The notes under the pieces were generated by a model, which was not told where the DNA came from, did not search any database, and saw only the letters and a list, made by a program, of their open reading frames with translations. A stretch of 64,000 nucleotides of DNA from NCBI RefSeq assembly GCF_005298175.1, contig NZ_SZYH01000002.1, positions 186,001 through 250,000 of the forward strand. The letters run 5' to 3'. Positions within the stretch are counted from its first letter, which is position 1; the number at the start of each line of letters is the position of its first letter. Origin of the DNA: Marinobacter panjinensis (GTDB lineage Bacteria; Pseudomonadota; Gammaproteobacteria; Pseudomonadales; Oleiphilaceae). Made by a program: the position numbers and the translations under genes. Positions 38,024 to 47,776 of the stretch are shown piece by piece.

Positions 38024-38809
38024 ATGGATATTGATTTTCCCCTGGTTCTGGTAGTTCTGACGTTTGTAACGGGGCTGATCTGGCTGTTGGACATACTCTT
38101 CCTGCGCAAGCGCCGGCTGGCAGCGGCAGGAATGGCGCCAGGTGAAGGCCGGGCAGAGGAAGAGCCTAAAGAGCCCTATCTTGTGGATCTCAGCCGCTCC
38201 TTCTTTCCGGTGCTGGCTGTAGTGCTTGTTTTGCGCTCGTTCCTGGTGGAGCCGTTCCAGATTCCTTCGGGTTCCATGCTGCCCACCCTGGAGGTGGGAG
38301 ACTTTATCCTGGTGAACAAATACGCCTATGGACTGCGGTTGCCCGTGGCAGGCACGAAGATACTGGAAGTGGACGACCCCGAGCGCGGTGATGTCATCGT
38401 ATTCCGGTATCCGGAAGATGGCAGTACCAATTACATCAAGCGGGTTGTTGGTATGCCCGGTGATCGCATTCGCTACCAGGACCGTGAGCTGTTCATCAAC
38501 GGTGAAAAAGTTGAGACCCGCTTCGTGGCGCGATTGCCACCCGTGGAGTTATGGCGCGAAACGCTCGGCGATACCCAGCACGATGTGTTCCTGACTCTGG
38601 GGCGAACAGGGCGTTCCGGAGAAGGCGAGTGGCTGGTGCCGGAAGGCGAGTACTTCGTGATGGGTGACAACCGGGATAACAGTAATGACAGTCGCTATTG
38701 GGGCACGGTTCCTGATGAGCTGGTTGTGGGTAAGGCATTTGCGATCTGGATGCACTGGCAATCGCTGACCAGTCTGCCATCCTTTGATCGTGTGGGCGGC
38801 ATAGAATAA
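38024..38809 (+). CDS. lepB: Signal peptidase I
   Basis: The 261-residue inner-membrane protease removes signal peptides from secreted proteins. Two N-terminal membrane segments lie at about 5-27 and 57-75. The catalytic Ser lies in PSGSMLPTL and the Lys in YIKRVVGMPGDRI. The box E motif GDNRDNSNDSRYWG is also present. The lepA-lepB order is conserved. Confidence 0.97.
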   Translation: MDIDFPLVLVVLTFVTGLIWLLDILFLRKRRLAAAGMAPGEGRAEEEPKEPYLVDLSRSFFPVLAVVLVLRSFLVEPFQIPSGSMLPTLEVGDFILVNKYAYGLRLPVAGTKILEVDDPERGDVIVFRYPEDGSTNYIKRVVGMPGDRIRYQDRELFINGEKVETRFVARLPPVELWRETLGDTQHDVFLTLGRTGRSGEGEWLVPEGEYFVMGDNRDNSNDSRYWGTVPDELVVGKAFAIWMHWQSLTSLPSFDRVGGIE

Positions 38810-38838
38810 GTGCGTAGTCATTCAGGGGTGTCTCTATA

Positions 38839-39228
38839 ATGAAGAAAAACAGTCTCTCATCCATGCGAAAGCAGTCCGGTGCTTCGGCACTGGTGATCAT
38901 GATCATGGTGCTCTTTTTCGGCGGTCTGCTTACACTGGTGATCAAGCTGGGGCCGGCTTACCTGGATGACATTACCATTCAGGAAGCACTGGAAAGTCTT
39001 GATGGGACCGAGGACCTCTCCACTATGGGGCCTGCCCAGGTAAGAAGTCTTATCAACAAGCGTTTGAGCGTCAACAATGTAAGAGGTTTTGACGCCAAGA
39101 ACATCACCGTTGAGAAAAACGGCGAGTTTGTGGTGATCAATGTGGATTATGAAGTCCGCAACAACCTCTTCCGTAACGTGGATACAGTTATCCACTTTCA
39201 ACACGAGTACGAGATGACGGGCAAGTGA
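38839..39228 (+). CDS. DUF4845 family membrane protein
   Basis: The 129-residue protein has one N-terminal membrane segment (about 17-40, [21 protein letters not shown]) preceded by MRKQSGAS, a start reminiscent of type IV pilin-like leaders, and a small soluble domain (about 45-129). DUF4845 proteins usually lie between lepB and rnc and have no proven function. Its TGA overlaps the GTG of rnc, so the two are translationally coupled. Confidence 0.88.
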   Translation: MKKNSLSSMRKQSGASALVIMIMVLFFGGLLTLVIKLGPAYLDDITIQEALESLDGTEDLSTMGPAQVRSLINKRLSVNNVRGFDAKNITVEKNGEFVVINVDYEVRNNLFRNVDTVIHFQHEYEMTGK

Positions 39229-39914
39229 GTTCACAACCGGATCTGGAACAGCTGCAGCGACGTATCGGTTATCAGTTCAATGCTCCCGAACGTCTGCTGC
39301 TGGCGCTTACCCATCGCAGCTATGGCAACCAGAACAATGAGCGCCTGGAGTTTCTGGGCGACTCCATTGTCAACATGGTCATAGCGGAGCATCTTTACCT
39401 GCACTTCGAGAAAGCCCGGGAAGGGCAGCTGAGCCGTCTGCGGGCCCGTATGGTCAAGGGTGTTACGCTGGCGGAAATCGGCCGTGAATTCGAGCTGGGA
39501 AAATACCTTCGACTGGGCTCCGGTGAGCTGAAGAGTGGTGGTTTCCGCCGTGAGTCCATCCTTGCAGACGCAGTGGAATCCATCATTGGTGCTATCTATC
39601 TGGATAGCGATTTCCATACCTGCCGGGAGCAGGTGTTGCGGTGGTTCGAGATGCGCCTGAAGCAGCTGGACCTGCAGGATACCCAGAAAGATCCCAAAAC
39701 CCGGCTGCAGGAATATCTGCAGTCGCGACAATTTCCGCTGCCGCGCTACGATGTCATTTCCGTGGATGGTGAAGCCCACGCCCAGACGTTCCATGTATCC
39801 TGTGCCATGCCATCACTGGACCGGAAAACCACCGGTACCGGCAACAGCCGACGAATTGCCGAGCAGCAGGCGGCTCGCAACGCCCTCAAACAATTGGGTG
39901 TGGAGAATGATTGA
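39225..39914 (+). CDS. rnc: Ribonuclease III
   Basis: The 229-residue double-strand-specific endoribonuclease processes rRNA precursors and structured mRNAs. The catalytic signature [12 protein letters not shown] and [13 protein letters not shown] (metal-binding residues) are intact, and a C-terminal dsRNA-binding domain spans about 155-225. The start is GTG 39225, overlapping the preceding stop as GTGA. It is coupled to era, as in E. coli and Pseudomonas. Confidence 0.97.
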   Translation: MSSQPDLEQLQRRIGYQFNAPERLLLALTHRSYGNQNNERLEFLGDSIVNMVIAEHLYLHFEKAREGQLSRLRARMVKGVTLAEIGREFELGKYLRLGSGELKSGGFRRESILADAVESIIGAIYLDSDFHTCREQVLRWFEMRLKQLDLQDTQKDPKTRLQEYLQSRQFPLPRYDVISVDGEAHAQTFHVSCAMPSLDRKTTGTGNSRRIAEQQAARNALKQLGVEND

Positions 39915-40831
39915 TGAATGATGTTACCCGTCCGGAGAATCCGGACAGCCGTTGTGGTTTCGTGGCGATTGTTGGCCGTCCCAATGTGGGCAAGTCCACG
40001 CTGCTGAACCATATTCTGGGCCAGAAGCTGAGCATTACCTCCCGCAAACCCCAGACTACGCGTCACCAGGTTCTGGGGATCAAGACCGAAGGTCCGGTTC
40101 AGGCTATTTACGTGGATACACCGGGTATGCACGAGGAAGAGCCCCGGGCCATCAACCGGTACATGAACAAGGCCGCCACGTCGGCGTTGAAGGATGTTGA
40201 CGTGGCGGTGTTCGTGGTTGACCAGATGGCCTGGACCACCGCCGACGAAATGGTGCTGGAAAAACTCAGCAGCCTGAAGTGCCCGGTGATTCTGGCAGTG
40301 AACAAGGTCGACCGGATCGAGAATCGGGAGGCCCTGTTGCCGCATCTGGACATGCTGTCCCGGAAACGGGACTTTGCCGAAATGATCCCGCTGTCTGCCC
40401 TGAAGGGCATGAACCTGGAGCCGCTGGAGGAAGCGGTAGGGCGTTTCCTGCCACAAAGCGTTCATTTCTACCCGGATGACCAGATCACCGACCGCAGTGA
40501 ACGGTTTATGGCCTCGGAGATGGTGCGGGAGAAAATCACCCGGCAACTGGGCGCCGAGCTGCCGTATTCCGTGGCCGTCGAGATTGAGGAATTCCGCAAG
40601 GACGGCAAGACCCTGCACATATCGGCGCTGATTCTGGTGGAGCGCGAAGGCCAGAAGAAAATCATGATCGGTGACAAGGGCGAGCGCCTGCGCCGTATTG
40701 GCCAGGAAGCCCGGGCTGACATGGAGCGCCTTTTCGACAGCAAGGTCATGTTGAGGCTATGGGTCAAGGTCAAACGTGGCTGGGCCGACAGCGAACGGGC
40801 ACTCAAAAGTCTTGGTATGAACGACTTCTGA
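39914..40831 (+). CDS. era: GTPase Era
   Basis: The 305-residue essential GTPase binds the 3' end of 16S rRNA during 30S assembly. G1 [13 protein letters not shown]3 [10 protein letters not shown]4 NKVDRIE and a C-terminal KH domain (about 210-285, [17 protein letters not shown]) are visible. ATG 39914 overlaps the rnc stop (TGATG). A TTG directly before it is a less likely start. Confidence 0.97.
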   Translation: MNDVTRPENPDSRCGFVAIVGRPNVGKSTLLNHILGQKLSITSRKPQTTRHQVLGIKTEGPVQAIYVDTPGMHEEEPRAINRYMNKAATSALKDVDVAVFVVDQMAWTTADEMVLEKLSSLKCPVILAVNKVDRIENREALLPHLDMLSRKRDFAEMIPLSALKGMNLEPLEEAVGRFLPQSVHFYPDDQITDRSERFMASEMVREKITRQLGAELPYSVAVEIEEFRKDGKTLHISALILVEREGQKKIMIGDKGERLRRIGQEARADMERLFDSKVMLRLWVKVKRGWADSERALKSLGMNDF

Positions 40832-40838
40832 GGCGTCT

Positions 40839-41567
40839 ATGACGGGGCCAATACAGCAGGAGCCCGCTTACGTCCTCCACCGCCGGCCATGGCGCGAAAC
40901 CAGTCTGATGGTGGATATTTTCTCTCTCAATGCGGGCCGGTTAACCATTATTGCCCGTGGTGGCAACAGCGCAAAAAGCCCCCTGAAGGCACAGCTTCAG
41001 CCCTTCCAGCCGTTGCTGCTGGACTGGACAGGCCGCAGTGAGCTGAAGACACTCACTCAGGCGGAAGTGCGTGGCGGGCCCGCGCTCAAGCGCACCCTGT
41101 CGCTGTACAGCGGGCTCTACGTGAACGAATTGTTGCAACGCCTGCTGCCACTGGCAGATCCCCACCCCCGTCTCTTTGCTTCCTATATCGACGTCATTGC
41201 CGAGCTGTCAGAAGCCAGTGATGTCGAGCCGGTTCTACGGCGGTTTGAACAGTCCTTTGCCGCAGAGCTGGGCTATGACTTTGCCTGGGACCTGGCCACC
41301 GACACCGGGTTTGCGGTCGAGGCGGGTGAGTATTATTGCTATGATCCCGAGCAGGGGATTCTGGCCACGCCGTCGGTTGGTGTCAGGCTTCAGAACCTTC
41401 CCGGCGCCACGCTGCTGGCGCTCGCTTCCGGGGATCTGGAATCAACAGAATGTCGGCGTATTGCCAAGCGGGTAACCCGGGTACTGGTGGACTACCTTCT
41501 GCAGGGCCGGCCCCTCAACAGCCGAAGCCTGTTCAGTCATCATCGAGGAGATCGCAATGAACCCTAG
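40839..41567 (+). CDS. recO: DNA repair protein RecO
   Basis: The 242-residue recombination mediator loads RecA onto gapped DNA with RecR. The N-terminal OB fold has [19 protein letters not shown] and the helical domain has [21 protein letters not shown], both family-typical. It lies 7 bases after era and overlaps the pdxJ start by 11 bases. No zinc-finger cysteines are seen, which is normal in many gammaproteobacterial RecO proteins. Confidence 0.95.
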   Translation: MTGPIQQEPAYVLHRRPWRETSLMVDIFSLNAGRLTIIARGGNSAKSPLKAQLQPFQPLLLDWTGRSELKTLTQAEVRGGPALKRTLSLYSGLYVNELLQRLLPLADPHPRLFASYIDVIAELSEASDVEPVLRRFEQSFAAELGYDFAWDLATDTGFAVEAGEYYCYDPEQGILATPSVGVRLQNLPGATLLALASGDLESTECRRIAKRVTRVLVDYLLQGRPLNSRSLFSHHRGDRNEP

Positions 41568-42306
41568 CCCAACGAATCCCAGAGTGCTGCTGGGCGTCAA
41601 TATCGACCATGTGGCAACACTGCGCCAGGCCAGGGGCACCCGCTATCCTGATCCGGTTCAGGCGGCCATACTGGCAGAAGAGGCCGGGGCTGATGGCATT
41701 ACCATTCATCCCCGGGAGGACCGCCGCCACATCCAGGATCGGGATGTACTGCTGCTCAAGGAAATACTGACCACCAAGATGAACCTGGAAATGGCGGTTA
41801 CGGACGCCATGCTGGCCTTTGCTGAACAGGTGCGCCCGGAATGCGTATGCCTGGTGCCGGAAAAGCGCGAGGAGCTGACCACGGAGGGCGGGCTCGATGT
41901 GGACGGCCAGGAAGCCCGTGTCGCCAAGGCTTGCGAGCGGTTGGCAAGGATCGGCACAGAGGTGTCCCTGTTTATTGACCCGGACATTGCACAGATCGAT
42001 GCCGCTGTCCGGTGCGGTGCGCCGGTGGTGGAGCTCCACACGGGCGAATATGCCGAAGCTGCTACGCCAGACGCTGAAAATGCCGCATTTGATACCCTGG
42101 TGACTGCGGTTGAGCATGCCCGGAAAAAGGGCCTGATTGTGAATGCCGGTCATGGCCTTCACTACCATAATACCGAACGCGTTGCGGCCATCGGCGGCAT
42201 CAACGAGCTGAACATTGGCCATGCCATCATTGCGAGGGCTGTTTTCACTGGTCTGAAAGAAGCGGTCAGGGACATGAAGGCCATCCTGGTAGGCGCCCGC
42301 GGGTAA
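41557..42306 (+). CDS. pdxJ: Pyridoxine 5'-phosphate synthase
   Basis: Condenses 1-deoxyxylulose 5-phosphate with 3-amino-2-oxopropyl phosphate in the DXP-dependent vitamin B6 pathway. The 249-residue TIM barrel has [32 protein letters not shown], and GHGLHYHN with a following glycine-rich phosphate-binding region ([11 protein letters not shown]). It overlaps recO. It is last in the lepA-to-pdxJ cluster and convergent with gacS. Confidence 0.97.
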   Translation: MNPSPTNPRVLLGVNIDHVATLRQARGTRYPDPVQAAILAEEAGADGITIHPREDRRHIQDRDVLLLKEILTTKMNLEMAVTDAMLAFAEQVRPECVCLVPEKREELTTEGGLDVDGQEARVAKACERLARIGTEVSLFIDPDIAQIDAAVRCGAPVVELHTGEYAEAATPDAENAAFDTLVTAVEHARKKGLIVNAGHGLHYHNTERVAAIGGINELNIGHAIIARAVFTGLKEAVRDMKAILVGARG

Positions 42307-42324
42307 GCGGGCGCCTCACACACT

Positions 42325-45204
42325 TCAATCTGCAGTAGCCTGCTGATTTTGCTGGCGGAAAAGTTGCTGCCAGTCGGTCTGTTCACTCCAGGTTTGCAGG
42401 CGCTCCATGGCAACGAGCAACTGGCCTTTCTGGTATTCGGCATCCGGTGAGGCGCATTTCAACGCCGTTTCCAACTGGTTGGCGGCGCCTCGCAGTTCCG
42501 GTACTCCGCAGTATCGGGTGGCGCCGTGCAGTTTATGCACGCACTCCAGTAATTCTTCCCGCTCACCGTTTTCCCAGAGCCTGTTCACGCGGTCCAGATC
42601 TGCGCGAATCTGCTCAACCAGCATGCTGAACAATTCCTCTGCCAGGTCTGCTTTGCCGGCAGCCAACTGGATGCTCTCGGCGATGCTGACGCAATCCGGC
42701 TGTTTCTTGCGGGTGGAGGGGCGCAGTGCCCGGCGGGTATCGCGAACCTCCGGTACAGGCAAATATCCGGTCGCGGATTCTGCATCGCAGCTATACCCGG
42801 TGTAGTCGTAGATAATGTCGATCAGCTGGCTGTTACTGATCGGTTTGGCGAGATACCCGTCGAATCCCTGGCGCGAGAGCCGGTCCTGCTCTTCTGCCAG
42901 CGCATGGGCGGTGAGGGCAATGATACGGGTGCGATGGCTGTTGCCATCAAGGCCCCGCAGTCTTTCAGTGGTCTCGACGCCATCCATTCCCGGCATCTGC
43001 AGGTCCATGAAAACCAGATCAAACGGCTTCTGCCGTGCCTTGCTGAGGGCTTCGAAACCACTGCTGGCACCCTCGGCTTCAATCCGGCAGTCGTGTAACA
43101 GGGTCAGAACCAGTTTCAGGTTGGCGTCGTTATCGTCCACGGCCAGCACCCGCGGTACCCGGCCAGACCGTTGGGCTGTCGCCCGTGCCTCGGCCGGCAC
43201 CGGAAGCTGTCGCTGTCCGCTGCTTATACCGTGTACCAGTAACAACAGCTCATCGTAGAGGGAGTCACGGCATACCGGCTTGGTAAGGTGGCCGCTGGCC
43301 AGGCCGGAGAGCGGTGTGTCATGTGTATCCAGCGTCGGGGTCAGCAATAGAGTGCGGCAGTCTCTCTCCAGTTCCAGGGTCCGTACCAGCGAGCAGTACT
43401 GGCTGGAGTTAAGTAGATGCCGGGTGATGCCGAGGAGGGCAATGGCGTAACCGGATTGTGCTCTCTGGGCCTCCTCGATCTGCTCCTGCATGGCGCCTGG
43501 CGAGGCAACCCGGTCTACCGTCATGCCCCATTCCCGTAGCAGGTGTTCTACTGCCAGACCAGTGGTTTTCTGTTGCTCCAGATAGATAACCCGCTCGCCG
43601 CGCAGGGCGTCTTTCGGTGCGATAGCCTCTCCGGTGGAGGACATCTCCGATGTCAGGGTAAACCAGAAGGTGGAGCCCTTGCCGAGTTCGCTTTCCAGGC
43701 CAATCTTGCCGCCCATTTCCTCGACCAGGCGCTTGGAAATGGCGAGTCCGAGACCGGTGCCACCATACTGCCGGGCGGTGGAGGCGTCCGCCTGGCTGAA
43801 GGCATTGAAGAGGGACTGCTGCTGGGCCCGGGAAAGGCCAACGCCGGAGTCGGTAATGCTCAGCCGCAGGGTCATCCGGTTACCTTCCTTGTCTTCTTCC
43901 TCCAGGCTGGCCCGTAAAACCACTTCACCGGTCTGGGTGAACTTGATGGCGTTGTTGACCAGATTGGTGATCACCTGCTTTACCCGCAGCGGGTCACCCA
44001 TGATGTTGTCCGGTACATCGTTGTAAACCAGTGATACCAGGTCCAGATTCTTGCCATGGGCTGCCGGAGCCAGCATGACCATGACTTCCTCGACAATGTC
44101 ACGGAGCTGGAAAGGAATGCGGTCGAGAATCAGTTTGCCGGCCTCGATTTTGGAGAAATCGAGAATATCGTTGATGATCGTCAGCAGGATTTCCGACGAC
44201 TTGCGGATGGTACTCAGGTGGTCCCGCTGCTGGCGGGGCAGGGGGCTTTTCAGCAGCAGCTCGGTAAAGCCGATAATGCCGTTCAGGGGCGTGCGGATCT
44301 CGTGGGACATGTTGGCCAGGAATTCCGATTTTATGCGGCTGGCTTCAAGTGCTTCCTTGCGGGCAAAATCCAGTTCGATGTTCTGGATTTCGATGGTCTC
44401 CAGGGTTTCCCGCAGGTCTTCCGTGGCCTGGTCAATGTTCTGCTGCATCTCGGCCTGGGCGTTGCTCAGCTCCCCGGCCATGGCGTTCAGGCCCGATTCC
44501 AGTTGCTCGAATTCCGGGCCGGCGCCGGTATAGACACGGGTATCGAGTTTGCCTTCCTTGAGCCTGGCCACCGCTTCGTTGAGTTCGAACACCGGGTCCG
44601 TGAAGGCGCGGCTGAGGCGCAGTGCGATCACCAGGCTGAGGAGAACCCCGCCCAGCACCAACAGCAGAGAAATCAGCAGTGCCTTGTAGGTTTCCTTCTC
44701 GGTACGAACATGTGACATCTCCACCGTGACCCAGCCAATCGGCTTCTTGCCACTGCCCACACTCTGGCGGGAATCCGGCGCCAGCATGCTTTCAATCATC
44801 AGATCCTGCAGGTAAACCGGAGTGACAAATACCGTGCTGTCCGGTCTGCTGATCTGCCTGGCTTCGTCGCCGGTCAGGGCTTCCTTGGCGACGTCATCGG
44901 AGCTGCCAGGGCCGGTGTGGAGCAGCCGGCTATGCTCACTGTCGAAGAAGGTAATGGAACGAACGTCCTGCTCTTCCAGCAGGGCGTTGGAAAGGCTGCT
45001 CAGGAGGCTGCGATTGGCAGTGAAAAGGCCATACTCCGACCCGGCAGACAGTTGCCGCGAAAGGGATTCGCCACGATCCTTGAGCAGGTTTTCAATATTG
45101 TTGACCCAGCTGTAGGTAAAGAAAAGTCCCAGCATCAGGGTGGTCAGAAGGGTGGGGACGAGCGTCACCACAAGTACTTTTTTGCGTATGCCCCAGCGCC
45201 GCAT
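42325..45204 (-). CDS. gacS: Hybrid sensor histidine kinase GacS/BarA
   Basis: The 959-residue inner-membrane kinase of the Gac/Rsm pathway phosphorylates GacA/UvrY to switch on CsrA/RsmA-antagonising small RNAs. The order is: membrane segment (about 10-30), periplasmic sensor, second membrane segment (about 175-200), HAMP, HisKA with NMSHEIRTPLNG, HATPase, a degenerate receiver lacking the phospho-Asp, a full receiver (VDDND, FMDLQMPGMDG, LAKPIS), and a C-terminal HPt with HKLHGATRYCG. ATG 45204 with GGGAA upstream was chosen over ATG 45273. It is divergent from cysM. This neighbourhood matches Pseudomonas gacS. Confidence 0.94.
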   Translation of the reverse strand: MRRWGIRKKVLVVTLVPTLLTTLMLGLFFTYSWVNNIENLLKDRGESLSRQLSAGSEYGLFTANRSLLSSLSNALLEEQDVRSITFFDSEHSRLLHTGPGSSDDVAKEALTGDEARQISRPDSTVFVTPVYLQDLMIESMLAPDSRQSVGSGKKPIGWVTVEMSHVRTEKETYKALLISLLLVLGGVLLSLVIALRLSRAFTDPVFELNEAVARLKEGKLDTRVYTGAGPEFEQLESGLNAMAGELSNAQAEMQQNIDQATEDLRETLETIEIQNIELDFARKEALEASRIKSEFLANMSHEIRTPLNGIIGFTELLLKSPLPRQQRDHLSTIRKSSEILLTIINDILDFSKIEAGKLILDRIPFQLRDIVEEVMVMLAPAAHGKNLDLVSLVYNDVPDNIMGDPLRVKQVITNLVNNAIKFTQTGEVVLRASLEEEDKEGNRMTLRLSITDSGVGLSRAQQQSLFNAFSQADASTARQYGGTGLGLAISKRLVEEMGGKIGLESELGKGSTFWFTLTSEMSSTGEAIAPKDALRGERVIYLEQQKTTGLAVEHLLREWGMTVDRVASPGAMQEQIEEAQRAQSGYAIALLGITRHLLNSSQYCSLVRTLELERDCRTLLLTPTLDTHDTPLSGLASGHLTKPVCRDSLYDELLLLVHGISSGQRQLPVPAEARATAQRSGRVPRVLAVDDNDANLKLVLTLLHDCRIEAEGASSGFEALSKARQKPFDLVFMDLQMPGMDGVETTERLRGLDGNSHRTRIIALTAHALAEEQDRLSRQGFDGYLAKPISNSQLIDIIYDYTGYSCDAESATGYLPVPEVRDTRRALRPSTRKKQPDCVSIAESIQLAAGKADLAEELFSMLVEQIRADLDRVNRLWENGEREELLECVHKLHGATRYCGVPELRGAANQLETALKCASPDAEYQKGQLLVAMERLQTWSEQTDWQQLFRQQNQQATAD

Positions 45205-45337
45205 AGTGTGTTCCCGATTGACTTCGCCGGCCGGATATCCGGCATTCTTCCCTGTCAGAATAGATGATTCCAACCAATCTGGCCGTGTTAGAGCTCCCGG
45301 ATATAGCCCGCAGTCATGGATATAGCGAGAAGCTGTA

Positions 45338-45367
45338 TTGGGAGGCAGCGGATATTCCGCGTATCAT
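45338..45367 (+). promoter_or_regulatory. Candidate cysM promoter
   Basis: TTGGGA (45338-45343) and TATCAT (45362-45367) are separated by 18 bases in the 247-base divergent region between gacS and cysM. Nothing else is evident in that region. Confidence 0.35.
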
Positions 45368-45451
45368 GCGAACCCGGAGTGTACCACAGGCTTGTGTTGT
45401 CGGCGTTAATGGCTGGCCGCGGGTTGCGGAAGATTTGAAGAAGGTAAAAGC

Positions 45452-46345
45452 ATGCATTTCCCGACCATAGAAGATTACGTAGGGCATACGCCCCTTGTCA
45501 GGTTGCAAAGGCTTCCCGGTAAGACCAGCAACGTGATTCTGGCAAAGCTGGAAGGCAACAACCCGGCAGGTTCAGTGAAAGACCGCCCCGCGATCAGCAT
45601 GATTCAGGAAGCGGAACGGCGCGGTGAAATAAAGCCTGGTGATACGCTGATTGAGGCCACCAGTGGTAACACCGGTATCGCGCTGGCAATGGCGGCGGCG
45701 ATAAAGGGTTATCGCATGGTACTGATCATGCCCGAGAACGCGAGCGAAGAGCGCCGGGCCTCCATGCGGGCCTACGGCGCCGAGATCGTCAGTGTTACTA
45801 AAGAGGGTGGCATGGAAAGCGCTCGGGATCTGGCTCAGAAAATGGAGGCGGAAGGCAAGGGCAAGGTACTGGACCAGTTTGCCAACCAGGACAACCCGCT
45901 GGCGCATTACCGCACTACCGGCCCGGAAATCTGGGAGCAGACCGGGGGCAGGGTCACCCATTTTGTCAGCTCCATGGGCACTACCGGGACCATCATGGGT
46001 GTCTCCCGATATCTCAAAGAGCGCAATCCCGATATCCGCATAGTAGGCCTGCAGCCAAAAGAAGGTGCATCCATACCGGGTATCCGTCGCTGGCCGGAAG
46101 CCTACCTGCCGAAAATCTACGATGCTTCCCGCGTCGACACCGTGCTGGATATTGGCCAGCAGGAAGCCGAAGACACCATGCGTGCACTGGCCAGTGAAGA
46201 AGGCATCTTCTGTGGCGTTTCCTCCGGTGGCTCCATTGCCGCGGCACTGAAACTGTCTGCACAGGTTGAAAACGCGGTGATCGTGGCCATTATCTGTGAC
46301 CGGGGCGACCGTTACCTGTCTACCGGTGTGTTTCCCGGCGCCTGA
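45452..46345 (+). CDS. cysM: Cysteine synthase B
   Basis: This PLP enzyme makes cysteine from O-acetylserine and sulfide or thiosulfate. The 297-residue length and the sequence YVGHTPLVRLQRLPG point to the CysM type. The PLP lysine is in NPAGSVKDRPA, the substrate loop is EATSGNTGIALA, and the C-terminal phosphate loop is CGVSSGGSIAA. It precedes rlmD and relA. Confidence 0.96.
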   Translation: MHFPTIEDYVGHTPLVRLQRLPGKTSNVILAKLEGNNPAGSVKDRPAISMIQEAERRGEIKPGDTLIEATSGNTGIALAMAAAIKGYRMVLIMPENASEERRASMRAYGAEIVSVTKEGGMESARDLAQKMEAEGKGKVLDQFANQDNPLAHYRTTGPEIWEQTGGRVTHFVSSMGTTGTIMGVSRYLKERNPDIRIVGLQPKEGASIPGIRRWPEAYLPKIYDASRVDTVLDIGQQEAEDTMRALASEEGIFCGVSSGGSIAAALKLSAQVENAVIVAIICDRGDRYLSTGVFPGA

Positions 46346-46380
46346 ATTAACCAAGACCAGACCCCAGCAAGAGACGTCCT

Positions 46381-47718
46381 ATGAGCAGAAGACGCAGGAA
46401 AGTCCTGCCCACCGAGCCGGTGCGTTGTGTTATTGAAACCCTGAGTCACGACGGCCGCGGTATCTCCCGTGACAATGGCAAGGCCCAGTTTGTGGACGGA
46501 GCGCTTCCGGGTGAGACGGTGATGGCCAAGGTGATCAGCTCACGCAGCAAGTTTGACGAACTGCGGACAGTCGAGGTGCTGGAAGCCGGTGAAGGCCGGA
46601 TTACGCCACCCTGCGAGTTTGCGGACCTGTGCGGAGGCTGCAGCCTGCAGCACATGGACAGCGATGCCCAGATCCGGTTCAAGGAAGACACCCTGCGGGA
46701 ACACTTTGCCCATTTCGGGGGCATCGAGCCGGAAGAGTGGGTGCCCCCCATGCGCTCACCGGCACTTGGCTATCGTCGCAAAGCCAGGCTGGGCGTGAAG
46801 TATGTGCCGGCACGGGAATCGGTCCTGGTGGGGTTTCGTGAAAAACGCAACAGCTTCCTGACCGATATCGACCGTTGTGTGGTTCTGGACCCGCGTATTG
46901 GTGATCGCATTACCCCGCTGCGGGAAATGCTCCATGGCCTGGAGGCCTATCGGCGCATTCCCCAGGTAGAAGTGGCCTGTGGGGACCAGGAGGCTGCAAT
47001 GGTGTTCCGCAACATGGACCCCTTGAGTGAATCAGACACCGCAGCGCTGATCCGCTTCGGCCAGGCCCATGAATTGCATATCTACCTGCAGCCGAAAGGG
47101 CCGGATACGGTGCACAGAATCTGGCCGGATTCCGGCGAGGAACGTCTGTCCTATCGCATGGAAGAATTCGACCTGACCATGAAGTTTCATCCCATGGACT
47201 TTACCCAGGTCAATGCAGGGATCAATCGCACCATGGTACACAGGGCCGTGGAGTGGCTGGACATCCAGCCTGGCGAGCGGGTGCTCGACCTTTTCTGCGG
47301 GCTGGGGAATTTTACCCTGCCGTTGGCGCGTCGTGCCGCTCAGGTGGTTGGCGTGGAAGGCGATGAGGCCATGGTGGTTCGTGGTCGGGAAAATGCGGAA
47401 CTCAACGGGCTTTCGAATGTCGCATTCCACGGTGCTGACCTGCAGGCGGATTTTACGGCACAGCCGTGGGCGGCAGAGGGGTTCGACAAGATCCTGATTG
47501 ATCCGCCACGTTCCGGCGCCCAGGAGGTTTGTGAATACCTGACCGCTTTCGGCGCCAAACGGATCGTGTATGTTTCCTGCAACCCGGCCACGCTGGCCAG
47601 GGACGCAGGGGTTATGGTGCGAAATGGTTACCGGCTGGTGAGGTCGGGTGTTATGGACATGTTTCCCCACACCACGCACGTTGAATCCATGGCAATGTTC
47701 GAACGCGTGGATAACTGA
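46381..47718 (+). CDS. rlmD: 23S rRNA (uracil-1939-C5)-methyltransferase
   Basis: The 445-residue SAM enzyme has an N-terminal TRAM RNA-binding domain (about 10-75), an Fe-S cluster motif ([14 protein letters not shown] plus a later Cys in DRCVVLD) and a Rossmann methyltransferase domain with [14 protein letters not shown]. The catalytic cysteine lies in [11 protein letters not shown]. It lies immediately upstream of relA, as in E. coli and Pseudomonas. Confidence 0.96.
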   Translation: MSRRRRKVLPTEPVRCVIETLSHDGRGISRDNGKAQFVDGALPGETVMAKVISSRSKFDELRTVEVLEAGEGRITPPCEFADLCGGCSLQHMDSDAQIRFKEDTLREHFAHFGGIEPEEWVPPMRSPALGYRRKARLGVKYVPARESVLVGFREKRNSFLTDIDRCVVLDPRIGDRITPLREMLHGLEAYRRIPQVEVACGDQEAAMVFRNMDPLSESDTAALIRFGQAHELHIYLQPKGPDTVHRIWPDSGEERLSYRMEEFDLTMKFHPMDFTQVNAGINRTMVHRAVEWLDIQPGERVLDLFCGLGNFTLPLARRAAQVVGVEGDEAMVVRGRENAELNGLSNVAFHGADLQADFTAQPWAAEGFDKILIDPPRSGAQEVCEYLTAFGAKRIVYVSCNPATLARDAGVMVRNGYRLVRSGVMDMFPHTTHVESMAMFERVDN

Positions 47719-47776
47719 TGAACTTTGGTGCCGGTCACGGATGGCCGGATAAGCGACCAGGAAGAACAAGAGCGAT

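Noticed and set aside
45264..45470. A 68-codon frame just before cysM
   Set aside because: It overlaps the gacS upstream region and the cysM start in another frame, and has no Shine-Dalgarno. It is probably chance.
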